The notes under the pieces are model-generated. The model did not search any database. It was given only the letters and a program-made list of their open reading frames with translations, and was not told where the DNA came from. A stretch of 64,000 nt of DNA from Konateibacter massiliensis (GTDB lineage: Bacteria; Bacillota; Clostridia; Lachnospirales; Lachnospiraceae), in NCBI RefSeq assembly GCF_900184995.1, contig NZ_LT860099.1, positions 1,579,931-1,643,930 on the forward strand. Reading direction: 5' to 3'. Shown here piece after piece: positions 42,216-49,812 of this stretch (position 1 is the stretch's first letter; the number at the start of each line of letters is the position of its first letter). The position numbers and the translations under genes are program-made.

Positions 42216-42495
42216 TGATTCTAGAATTAAGTTATCAAAAGTACAAAAAGGGGTATTCTCTAAAAGATAAATAAATTTTATTTTTGGGAAAATAAGTATC
42301 AGTCAGGATTACCTAAGTGAAAGCAACGCTGATTGTCCATATCGATTAGAAATAGGAAAACCCTGCTGCATCTGCTATAATACAATCAACACCTGTACAT
42401 AATCGGGAAAGTCTGCTTCACAGGAAACGTAAAGAGTGGATTGACAATCTATTCCTTCCCGTCTGGAAAACAAATAATATATGGAGGACAGAAAA
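42216..42495. other. AT-rich intergenic stretch
   Basis: 280 bases between the divergent GH106-like and DUF3788 genes. The only signal noted is an extended -10 box, TGCTATAAT ending at 42381, with no good -35, which could drive DUF3788. No repeat, hairpin or small gene was recognised. Confidence 0.4.
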
Positions 42496-42909
42496 ATGCT
42501 GGAAAAGATACCAAATGAAACTGAAATGATAACATTAGTTAGTCAGCCCCTATATGATGTATGGACAACTCTATGCGCCATGATTGATGAGCGATATGAC
42601 ATGGAGCATCTTTGGAACAAAGGCGGTAAGTCATGGACGTATGAATATAAATACCGCAGAGGCGGCAAAACATTATGCACACTATATGCAAAGGAAAATT
42701 GTATCGGACTACTGATTATTTTTGGAAAAGAGGAACGGGCAAAATTTGAGGCAGACAGAGTGAATTATTCCAAAAGCCTGCAAAGGGTTTATGACGAAGC
42801 CCACACCTACCACGACGGAAAATGGGTAATGTTTGAGCCTGTCGATACTTCCCTGTTTGACGATTTTATCAGGTTGCTGCAAATCAAAAGAAAGCCTAAC
42901 AAAAAATAA
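42496..42909 (+). CDS. DUF3788-family protein
   Basis: 137 residues from the ATG at 42496, 8 bases after GGAGG; the ATG at 42481 overlaps that ribosome site. The conserved DUF3788 pattern is present: HLWNKGGKSWTYEYKYRRGGKTLCTLYAKENCIGLLIIFGKEERAKFE and a C-terminal KWVMFEPVDTSLFDDFIRLLQIKRKP. Family function is unknown. It stands alone, convergent with the CcdA-TlpA gene, with which it shares a terminator overlapping its stop codon. Confidence 0.85.
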   Translation: MLEKIPNETEMITLVSQPLYDVWTTLCAMIDERYDMEHLWNKGGKSWTYEYKYRRGGKTLCTLYAKENCIGLLIIFGKEERAKFEADRVNYSKSLQRVYDEAHTYHDGKWVMFEPVDTSLFDDFIRLLQIKRKPNKK

Positions 42910-42938
42910 GAAAGCGTGAGCTCTGCTCACGCTTTCTT
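42908..42938. terminator. Shared terminator, DUF3788 and CcdA-TlpA genes
   Basis: AAGAAAGCGTGAGC (42908-42921) pairs perfectly with 42925-42938 around a 3-base loop. T-rich tails on both strands; it begins within the DUF3788 stop codon. The GTGAGC/GCTCAC part resembles the first hairpin of the composite repeats. Confidence 0.8.
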
Positions 42939-42946
42939 ATCTTCTA

Positions 42947-44323
42947 TCACTCCGTAGAATCCAACACCTGATTAATCACACTGATCATAATATCCTTCGT
43001 CATCATCCCCGGTACATAGCCTGCCACATTTCCTTCCTTGTCAATCATGAAAGTAGTAGGGAATGCCGAGATATAGTATGATTGGAACAGTTCACCTGTC
43101 TCATCAAATACCGTTGGGAACGTATAGCCGTTCTCCTCCAAAAAGGCAGTGATTTCTTCCTTGCTCTCGTCCTGATTATTCGGATACTCCTCCGTCTTTG
43201 GATTGGTCACGCCAAGGAAAACCACATCCTCCTCATTTAGATTGTACTCCTGATACAGCTCCTCAATATGCGGCATCTCCTTCTGGCACGGCGGACACCA
43301 TGTTGCCCAGAAGTTTAAGAACACCACCTTGCCCTTGTAATCGGACAGTGTATGTACCGTTCCATACTGATCTGTCAGGGTAAAATCAATAGCAGGAAGC
43401 GTCTTGCTCTCTGCAGAGGTATCTGTCTCGTCTGTACTATTCGCATCGGCAGAATTCGTCTCATCTGCAGCATCTTGATTTGCTGCACCCGATTTATCCG
43501 TACCCTCTTGCCCAGAGGCTTCTTCCTCACCTGTGTTAACTGCGTTTTCGCTGCTCTTTTCACTCTCCGTGGTGCTTTCCTGCGTTATACTGATGGAATT
43601 TAAGTAGCTGGAAATTCCGTTCATCCATCCGGTGAAGGTCATAATTCCCATAATAACCAAAATAACACCTGCTGCTTTAATCGTATATTTCAGCAGCTTC
43701 TGCTTTTCTTTTAAAAAGCTGAGTGCCTGAGTCGTAAACAGTCCCAAAACTAAAAACGGAATCAAAAATCCCAAGGCATATACAAATACAAGCAGATTTC
43801 CTGCCAAGTTTGTGCTTGCAGAGGAAGCCAAAATAAGAACGGAGGACAATGCCGGTCCGATACAAGGTGTCCATGCAAAGCTGAACGTAAAGCCCATCAC
43901 CAGGGCAAGAAAAGGATTCATCGGCTTTTCTCCAAAATTAAACCGAAACTTTCTCTCCTTCTGCAAAAAGGAAAAATCAAAAATTCCAAGCTGAAAAAGT
44001 CCCAAGAAAACAATAATGATACCGCCGATTCTGGTAAACAGAAGCTTATGACCGCTAAAGAAGCTGCCAAGTGCCGTAAAGGACATTCCCAATATAAAAA
44101 AGGCAAAGGAAATCCCTAAAACAAAAAATAAGGTATGAATAAACACCTGTTTCCTCGCATAGGTGACATTCCCGTTCTCATCTGTTTTCTTGGCGCTTCC
44201 AGCCAGTATACTCATATAAACAGGGATAAGGGGAATCACGCAGGGAGAAAAAAAGGATAAGATTCCTTCAAAAAAAACAAGAATAAAGCTGATACTATTT
44301 GACGCTACAATATTTCCAAGCAT
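42947..44323 (-). CDS. CcdA-TlpA fusion: membrane thiol electron carrier with thioredoxin domain
   Basis: 458 residues. Residues 1-240 are a CcdA/DsbD-type domain of six membrane segments with FSPCVIPLIPVYMSILAGSAKK and FSFAWTPCIGPALSSVLILAS, whose two Cys-Pro/Pro-Cys positions carry electrons through the membrane. A very acidic linker of about 65 residues (Glu/Asp/Ser/Asn/Thr) follows, then a TlpA/ResA-like thioredoxin domain with FLNFWATWCPPCQKEMPHI. Electrons from cytosolic thioredoxin would be passed to outside thiols or to peroxide or sulfoxide reduction. The fusion joins donor and acceptor in one chain. A Crp/Fnr-type site at 44384 lies ahead of its promoter. Confidence 0.93.
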   Translation of the reverse strand: MLGNIVASNSISFILVFFEGILSFFSPCVIPLIPVYMSILAGSAKKTDENGNVTYARKQVFIHTLFFVLGISFAFFILGMSFTALGSFFSGHKLLFTRIGGIIIVFLGLFQLGIFDFSFLQKERKFRFNFGEKPMNPFLALVMGFTFSFAWTPCIGPALSSVLILASSASTNLAGNLLVFVYALGFLIPFLVLGLFTTQALSFLKEKQKLLKYTIKAAGVILVIMGIMTFTGWMNGISSYLNSISITQESTTESEKSSENAVNTGEEEASGQEGTDKSGAANQDAADETNSADANSTDETDTSAESKTLPAIDFTLTDQYGTVHTLSDYKGKVVFLNFWATWCPPCQKEMPHIEELYQEYNLNEEDVVFLGVTNPKTEEYPNNQDESKEEITAFLEENGYTFPTVFDETGELFQSYYISAFPTTFMIDKEGNVAGYVPGMMTKDIMISVINQVLDSTE

Positions 44324-44357
44324 TCCAATCTCCTTCCATTGCTAGACTATTACTACC

Positions 44358-44404
44358 ATTATACTAATTTTACGCATTTTATCTGTGACTTTATCACAGA
44401 TAAA
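44358..44404 (-). promoter_or_regulatory. Crp/Fnr-type site and promoter of the CcdA-TlpA gene
   Basis: TGTGACTTTATCACA (44384-44398) is the core of an 11-bp-arm palindrome (44378-44388 with 44394-44404). On the reverse strand it is followed after 20 bases by TATAAT (44358-44363), which centres the site near -40, a class II activator position. Confidence 0.75.
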
Positions 44405-44527
44405 AATGTGCCTTGGCACATTTTGGCGCCGAATGCAGTCACACAGTGGCATCTTCCTCTTGCATTTGTGTGCATAATATTTTTTATATCATAGGAAATT
44501 CTTTTGAATCTCTTATAATAAAAAAAA
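44401..44527. repeat. Composite hairpin repeat, copy F
   Basis: AAAATGTGCC/GGCACATTTT hairpin (44403-44424), a GC-rich middle, TGTGCATAA and then the TTTTTATATCATAGGAAATT segment (44480-44500) with TTATAATAAAAAAAA. Same order as copies A, C and D, but the first hairpin has a different sequence with pairing kept. It lies between trxA and the CcdA-TlpA gene. Confidence 0.7.
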
Positions 44528-44571
44528 TGCTCCTCCACAAAGGAGAAGCATTCCGATACATGTATTTTGAC

Positions 44572-44883
44572 TTACTGAAGCATGTCCAAAATAGCCTGCT
44601 TAGACTGAACACCTACTACGCTCTTTTCCACTTTTCCGCCTTTGATTACAAGTAAAGTCGGAATACTCATTACGTTGTATTTCTGTGCCAAATCCTGCTC
44701 TTCATCTACGTTTATCTTGCCAACCTTAGCGTTTGCTCCAACTTCCTCTGCAACTTCATCTACAACCGGTCCTACCATTCTGCATGGTCCGCACCAAGCT
44801 GCCCAGAAATCCAATAATACAGGTTTGTCAGACTGCATAACTTCTGCTTCAAAATTGTCTTTTGTTATTTTTAATACGCTCAT
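44572..44883 (-). CDS. trxA: Thioredoxin
   Basis: 103 residues, the normal size. Active site LLDFWAAWCGPCRMVGPVVDEVA, cis-proline segment NVMSIPTLLVIKGGKV. It reduces protein disulfides in the cytosol and would supply electrons to the CcdA-TlpA membrane fusion encoded next on the same strand. Both genes have their own promoter with the same Crp/Fnr-type site, so they are probably coinduced. AGGAGAATAAAAT precedes the ATG. Confidence 0.98.
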   Translation of the reverse strand: MSVLKITKDNFEAEVMQSDKPVLLDFWAAWCGPCRMVGPVVDEVAEEVGANAKVGKINVDEEQDLAQKYNVMSIPTLLVIKGGKVEKSVVGVQSKQAILDMLQ

Positions 44884-44942
44884 ATTTTATTCTCCTTCGT
44901 TCTTCTTAATTTTTAATTACAGTTTTACTTTTCTATACTCTG

Positions 44943-44998
44943 ATTATACACAATTTAATTTTTTATTTCTGTGATTAAGTCACATAAAATTAAATTGT
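44943..44998 (-). promoter_or_regulatory. Crp/Fnr-type site and promoter of trxA
   Basis: TGTGATTAAGTCACA (44970-44984), 21 bases, then TATAAT (44943-44948) on the reverse strand, centring the site near -41. A 13-bp inverted repeat (44950-44962 with 44986-44998) surrounds the site. Confidence 0.75.
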
Positions 44999-45016
44999 AT
45001 CATATTTAATACGATA

Positions 45017-45565
45017 TTACTTCATATTAGGCTTAATAAGCTTGACTACATACGTCAGTATAATAAATAAAATAATAGTATCTACCGGCCACATAATCAG
45101 GTTCTTAAGAATACGTGCCGGAAGAAGGATCATAAATCCTTTTCCGTACAACATCGAAAGCCACAGGGTGTTTAAGCCGCAATCAATTACAACCTTTTCC
45201 ACTAATCCCGCAAAGGCAATTCTGGAAAGCTTCACCGGCTTTTTATAGAGAATAATACCGTAGAGAGCTCCTCTTAAAATAGCACTTAACGTAAAGCCCA
45301 CAAAAAACGGACCGGTCGGCTTTATGATATAATTTAATATATCAAGCATCCCCCCGAAAATGCCCCCGACAACAGGACCAAACATCAATTCCACCGCTCT
45401 GTTAGGTATTCCCGAAAATCCAATTTTTATGTACGGTCCGATTGTAATCGTCGTCACATAACCGAGAATAATTGCCAGTGCCGCCATCAGGCCGCAAAAT
45501 ACCACGTTTCTTGTCTCCTTGAATTCATACAAGGATGATTTACTTAGCTGTAATAGCTTGTTCAT
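45017..45565 (-). CDS. folT: ECF transporter S component, folate type
   Basis: 182 residues from the ATG at 45563-45565, behind a strong AAAGGAGG; longer open frame upstream belongs to the riboswitch. Five to six membrane segments with the S-component pattern NVVFCGLMAALAIILGYVTTITIGPYIKIGFSGIPNRAVELMFGPVVGGIFGGMLDILNYIIKPTGPFFVGF. The PNRAVELMFGPVVG and KPTGPFF motifs fit the folate-family ECF S components of Firmicutes. It binds the vitamin and works with a shared EcfA/A'/T energising module encoded elsewhere. The tetrahydrofolate riboswitch just upstream independently supports folate as substrate. Confidence 0.92.
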   Translation of the reverse strand: MNKLLQLSKSSLYEFKETRNVVFCGLMAALAIILGYVTTITIGPYIKIGFSGIPNRAVELMFGPVVGGIFGGMLDILNYIIKPTGPFFVGFTLSAILRGALYGIILYKKPVKLSRIAFAGLVEKVVIDCGLNTLWLSMLYGKGFMILLPARILKNLIMWPVDTIILFIILTYVVKLIKPNMK

Positions 45566-45649
45566 AATTTTACCTCCTTTGGTGCAGTAATTTCCTAATA
45601 CTACATAAAAAAGGTACGAACAAACCACGTTATTCACTAACCTCACTAT

Positions 45650-45749
45650 GTAGCAGCGGGATGCGAACTCTGTACCGCAAGCTTTCGCTTTTCGTCCAAA
45701 TGACAACTCCCTGTTCATATGGCACTTAACGCACAAAATCCTACTCTGC
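45650..45749 (-). ncRNA. Tetrahydrofolate (THF) riboswitch
   Basis: On the reverse strand the RNA starts AGCAGAGTAGG and ends CATCCCGCTGCT, the P1 arms AGCAG/CTGCT. Conserved THF-riboswitch elements in order are GAGTAG, GCGTTAAGTG, AGGGAGTTGTC, GGACGAAAAGCG with a GCGGTA, and CGCATCCCGCT. It precedes the folate S component. The expression platform is not clear: a CTACATA/TATGTAG pairing and a T6 run at 45608-45613 could act, or the ribosome site may be masked. Confidence 0.9.
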
Positions 45750-45829
45750 TTTGTTTGAATAGTTACACTTTAATTTCACTATCATTCTATCTAATCTTTG
45801 CGAAAATAGCAAGAAAAACCTTTCTTTTG

Positions 45830-46954
45830 TCATTCTTTGTTTTCATACACTGTAATTTTGTCCTTTACAATCTTTGATTGATACAGAGCCTCATCCGTCT
45901 GAACGATCAGCACTGAAGGTGCAATATCCTTCGTCTGCTTTGCTATTCCGATACTCAGTGTAAGCGGCACCCTGTCTCTCCCCTCAAATTGCAGCTCCTC
46001 ATAGCTCTTTTGTATCTGCTTACATATTTCGACAACACCCTCAACCGTATGATTTCGAAATACAACTCCAAACTCATCACCGCCATATCGAAACGGGATC
46101 GCATCTTCACAGTTTTTCTTTAGAATTCTGCCTATCTCAATCAGACAATAATCTCCCATAACATGCCCCAGCGTGTCATTTAAAAGTTTAAAATTATCAA
46201 GATCAATCATCGCAAAAATATTGTCGACTTTCATCTTGTCATCTTCCATATCTTTTATCGTATTTTTGAAAGCAACCCTGTTGTAAACTCCGGTCAGTCC
46301 GTCAATCTGCAAGCGCTGTTCCAGCTCATAGCGTTCCATTTCCTTTATTTTGCTCGCTGCATTTTTTTCTTTTTCAAACTGCACTATAAGAGCACAGATA
46401 ACAGACACTACAACTAAGACAATCAATGACGTAATAAAATTTCCCAGTTGAATTCCATTTGACAAAATACTTACCTTATCCTCATCCCATTTTATAAATA
46501 GCTCTGCAATCAAAAACATAATAAGGCTAAAAATAGAAGTATTTACGGTCAGATAACCGTTTGCGTATATAACCGTGAGCAAAATAGGTAAGAAAAATAC
46601 AAAGTACAGAGAGGTAAAGATACCGTGCGCTACAAACACAACAAAAGCTATCCCCACATACACCAAGGATAGAGTATAAATTTTCTTATATTGAGACACT
46701 TTTTCTGATGTCAGCACTTTATAAACAATTCTTACCATAATCAAATTGAGGCCCGACGGAATTATAAGGTATTTAATCCAAAACACCAGCATTGTCGTAC
46801 TGATTTCTTTTGTATAGTACATCAGGAAGCCCAAGGCAATCTCCGTAAAAAACGTCAGAATTACCGTTCCTACTATCGCTTTAAAATGAAGCCACATCCA
46901 TTTTCTATCTATTTTTTCATATTCCCTTTTTACTGTTTTATAAAACTCTTCCAT
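45830..46954 (-). CDS. Membrane diguanylate cyclase (GGDEF)
   Basis: 374 residues. About six membrane segments occupy residues 20-195 (GTVILTFFTEIALGFLMYY, AFVVFVAHGIFTSLYFVFFLP and others). A short coiled helix leads to the GGDEF domain: GLTGVYNRVAFKNTIKDME, AMIDLDNFKLLNDTLGHVMGDYCL, and the active site RYGGDEFGVVF, which is intact. The inhibitory I-site RxxD is not conserved; the position reads NCED, so feedback inhibition by c-di-GMP may be absent. It would make c-di-GMP from GTP in response to a membrane signal. Monocistronic. Confidence 0.93.
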   Translation of the reverse strand: MEEFYKTVKREYEKIDRKWMWLHFKAIVGTVILTFFTEIALGFLMYYTKEISTTMLVFWIKYLIIPSGLNLIMVRIVYKVLTSEKVSQYKKIYTLSLVYVGIAFVVFVAHGIFTSLYFVFFLPILLTVIYANGYLTVNTSIFSLIMFLIAELFIKWDEDKVSILSNGIQLGNFITSLIVLVVVSVICALIVQFEKEKNAASKIKEMERYELEQRLQIDGLTGVYNRVAFKNTIKDMEDDKMKVDNIFAMIDLDNFKLLNDTLGHVMGDYCLIEIGRILKKNCEDAIPFRYGGDEFGVVFRNHTVEGVVEICKQIQKSYEELQFEGRDRVPLTLSIGIAKQTKDIAPSVLIVQTDEALYQSKIVKDKITVYENKE

Positions 46955-47061
46955 CCTTTTGCTCCTTTTACATTACGTCATCCCTATCTAAGCTTACCTA
47001 TTTCGCTAAAAGTGATTCTTATTATACATAAGATGGCAAAAGTTGTAAATCCAAAAGCATA

Positions 47062-47102
47062 AAAAATCTGACAGAAACAGCCTTCCTTTCTGTCAGATTT
47101 TT
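47062..47102. terminator. Terminator of the rhodanese gene
   Basis: AAAAATCTGACAGAAA (47062-47077) pairs perfectly with 47087-47102, a 16-bp arm with a 9-base loop and T-rich end. It lies 8 bases past the rhodanese stop. Confidence 0.85.
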
Positions 47103-47109
47103 CTCTTCT

Positions 47110-47433
47110 CTATTTTCTTTTTGTTCCTACATAAGAGCCCATTCCGCCTCCCACATTAATTACTTCATAGCCCTGCTTTTTCAGCTGACGGCATGCATTG
47201 CTGCTTCTTCCGCCCGATTGGCACATAATATAATAGGTCTTGTCCTTAATTAAGTATTTCTCCGGCGCGGCAAGCAGCTTTCCCATCGGGATATTCTTTG
47301 CCGTCCGAAGCGTACCGCTCTTGTATTCATAAGGCTCACGGATATCAATCAACTCCACCTTGCCAAGCAGATCGTCCATATCATTTACATGAATCGCCTG
47401 ACTGTCGTTCATCTTTAAAAAATCAAATAACAT
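47110..47433 (-). CDS. Rhodanese-like domain protein
   Basis: 107 residues, one rhodanese domain. The substrate loop is YYIMCQSGGRSSNACRQLKKQGYEVINVGGGM, with the persulfide-bearing Cys in CQSGGRS. The DIREPYEYKSGTLRTAKNIPMGKL segment is the conserved CH2A-like motif. It handles sulfane sulfur in the cytosol. It is monocistronic, and its promoter has the same Crp/Fnr-type site as trxA and CcdA-TlpA, which suggests a common thiol or sulfur-stress response. Confidence 0.93.
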   Translation of the reverse strand: MLFDFLKMNDSQAIHVNDMDDLLGKVELIDIREPYEYKSGTLRTAKNIPMGKLLAAPEKYLIKDKTYYIMCQSGGRSSNACRQLKKQGYEVINVGGGMGSYVGTKRK

Positions 47434-47491
47434 TTTAATTCCTCCATTCGTATATTTTTGTTTCGTTTACGCATCAATCTATTATGCGTGT

Positions 47492-47533
47492 ATTATAACA
47501 AACGGAGAAAATTTTATTTGTGACTTTATCACA
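47492..47533 (-). promoter_or_regulatory. Crp/Fnr-type site and promoter of the rhodanese gene
   Basis: TGTGACTTTATCACA (47519-47533), identical to the site at 44384, then 21 bases and TATAAT (47492-47497) on the reverse strand; site centre near -41. Confidence 0.75.
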
Positions 47534-47562
47534 TATCAGTTTCAAGCACCTTTGACATACCT

Positions 47563-49761
47563 TTAATTCGTAACCGCACTGTAAGCCTCGTTTACCTTCT
47601 GTGCCATTTCATCCCGCAATACTTCACTTGTAATTTGATTTACCTTTATCATTGCGTTATCATACATGGAGTTAGCGTAAGCCGGCCAGTTCGGATCCTC
47701 TTTGTTGATGGCATTCATATTGTTGATGATTTCCTGCACAGAGTTTGCCACCGCTAAATCGTTGTCTGTTGCTCCATCATAATTTGACATCTCTTCTTCA
47801 CTCGGAACAAAGGTACCTTCAAAACTCTTTGCCGGCAAATCTGCAATAAACTCCTTCATCGCCTGATTCCAAATTTTTAGCGGATAGGAGGAGCCATATA
47901 AGCTGTTCATCGCCTGCGGATTATCATAGCCTACCCATACCGAAATCGTATAATATGGTGTTACACCGCTAAACCAGCCATCCTTGTTGTCATTTGTCGT
48001 ACCCGTCTTTCCTGCTGCCTCTATATTACCGGACCAGCCTGATGATTTCGCCGTTCCTCTCGTCAGAACCCCCTTCAAAACATCAATCATGCCGACAGCA
48101 GCATTTTCCTCATATACCCGCTTCGTCACTGTGTTGTCCTCATATATCTCATTTCCATCCTTGTCAATAATGGATAGGATACAGGTCGGCTCTGTGTATT
48201 CCCCTTGGTTTACCAGTGCACTGTAAGCACTTGCCATCTCAACCGTAGATACACCGTAAGTTAAACCTCCTAGTGCAGCAGATTCGTAAAAATCGTTGGG
48301 AACTATTTTTGCAAAATTCATATTCTGTAAATAAGTCAATGCCTTCTTCGGCGTAATTTCAAGCATAAGTCCCCAGGCTGCACCGTTTTTGGACTGCTCC
48401 ACTGCCTCTCTAAATACAATCGGACTTCCCGTGACGGTTCCCGATGCCTTCCATGTGTCAATGCTAATATCGGTAATCGTACTGTCAGGGTTATAACCCA
48501 TTTCCAGTGCCGGTGTATAGACAATAAGCGGTTTAATTGAACTTCCCGGTTGGCGGTAGCTTTGGTAGGCACGGTTTAAATAGGTCGCCACATCCTGTGA
48601 ACGCCCTCCGATAATCGCCACTACCTTGTGCGTATCGTTGTCAATCGCAGTTGCGCTGCTTTGAAGTGCATAGATTCCGTTATCGCCTGTCTCCTCGCTA
48701 AAGCTCAATTCAGAATCAATAGCATTCTGCAAAGCCGCCTGTTTTTCGGAATTCAAGGATGTATAAATCTTATATCCATTCTTATACCAGTCACTTCTGG
48801 CTGTCTCATAGCTCTCATTATATTCATCTAAATATGTCTCATAGGCATCCATCGTGTCGAATGCATATTGGAATTCAAATCCGTTTTTCGCCATAAAATA
48901 GCGCGTCACGGCATCAATTGCATAACTCGCCGCATAATCATTCGTCTCGATGTTTTGTCCGCTCGTATCAAGCACAATCTCTTCTGCGACTGCCTCCTCG
49001 CACTCTGCTTGTGTGATATAATCCATCTCCTCCATGTCTTCGAGGATTTTATCCCGTCTTGTCAATGCATTCTCAGGATTTTTAACCGGATCATAGTAGC
49101 TTGGAGAGTTCGGAATGGCACAAAGATAGGCAATCTGGCTCACCGTCAGCTCAGAAGCTGATTTGTTAAAATAGCCCTTTGCCGCCGCTTCAATTCCGTA
49201 ATAACCGTTTGAATAGTAAATATTATTTACATAAAATTCCATAATCTGCTTTTTGCTGTATTCTTTATTCAATTCCAATGCATAGCAGATTTCTTTTATC
49301 TTTCGCTCTACCGTAACTTCACTCGAGATATAAACCTGACGTACCAACTGCTGTGTAATTGTGCTGGCACCATGTTTTTCTTCTCCTCCGGTTCTGACAT
49401 AGTTATAGAGCACACGAACAATACCTTTCAAATCCACACCGATATTCGTCCAGAAGGTTCTGTCCTCAATCGCAATAAACGCTTCCACTGCTTCAGTCGG
49501 TATTTCATCGTAGCTTAAGTAATTCGTATCTTTCTCATTTTTAATTTTTTTGATGACATTGCCCTCGTCATCATAAATATATCCGGTGAGAGAAGAATAA
49601 AATGCCTCATCTCCCATTGCTTCTATATTTTCCTTCGCTTCTGCCGTGTACTTTTCGTATTTAGGAAAAAGAGCGATAAACGGCACCAATACACCGATAA
49701 AAATTAATACCGTACCGATAAAAAAGCCCCTTTTAAAAGCCCGCATGTATGTTTTCTTCAT
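47563..49761 (-). CDS. Class A penicillin-binding protein (PBP1a type)
   Basis: 732 residues. An N-terminal membrane anchor (FFIGTVLIFIGVLVPFIALF) precedes the GT51 glycosyltransferase domain: catalytic Glu in AIEDRTFWTNIGVD, GASTITQQLVRQVY and RKIKEICYALELNKEYSKKQIMEFYVN. The usual EDxxFxxHxG has Asn in place of His. The transpeptidase domain has SxxK in GSSIKPLIVY, SxN in EQSKNGAAWG and KTGTTNDNKDGWFSG. It polymerises and cross-links peptidoglycan at the outer membrane face. Complete, monocistronic. Confidence 0.95.
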   Translation of the reverse strand: MKKTYMRAFKRGFFIGTVLIFIGVLVPFIALFPKYEKYTAEAKENIEAMGDEAFYSSLTGYIYDDEGNVIKKIKNEKDTNYLSYDEIPTEAVEAFIAIEDRTFWTNIGVDLKGIVRVLYNYVRTGGEEKHGASTITQQLVRQVYISSEVTVERKIKEICYALELNKEYSKKQIMEFYVNNIYYSNGYYGIEAAAKGYFNKSASELTVSQIAYLCAIPNSPSYYDPVKNPENALTRRDKILEDMEEMDYITQAECEEAVAEEIVLDTSGQNIETNDYAASYAIDAVTRYFMAKNGFEFQYAFDTMDAYETYLDEYNESYETARSDWYKNGYKIYTSLNSEKQAALQNAIDSELSFSEETGDNGIYALQSSATAIDNDTHKVVAIIGGRSQDVATYLNRAYQSYRQPGSSIKPLIVYTPALEMGYNPDSTITDISIDTWKASGTVTGSPIVFREAVEQSKNGAAWGLMLEITPKKALTYLQNMNFAKIVPNDFYESAALGGLTYGVSTVEMASAYSALVNQGEYTEPTCILSIIDKDGNEIYEDNTVTKRVYEENAAVGMIDVLKGVLTRGTAKSSGWSGNIEAAGKTGTTNDNKDGWFSGVTPYYTISVWVGYDNPQAMNSLYGSSYPLKIWNQAMKEFIADLPAKSFEGTFVPSEEEMSNYDGATDNDLAVANSVQEIINNMNAINKEDPNWPAYANSMYDNAMIKVNQITSEVLRDEMAQKVNEAYSAVTN

Positions 49762-49812
49762 TTCTTATACCCTTTCATTAAAACTATAAATTTAAAGCTG
49801 TTTTCAACTTTT

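Noticed and set aside
45566-45736. N-terminal extension of the folate S component
   Set aside because: The extra codons fall within the THF riboswitch and expression platform, and the strong AAAGGAGG directly precedes the ATG at 45565.
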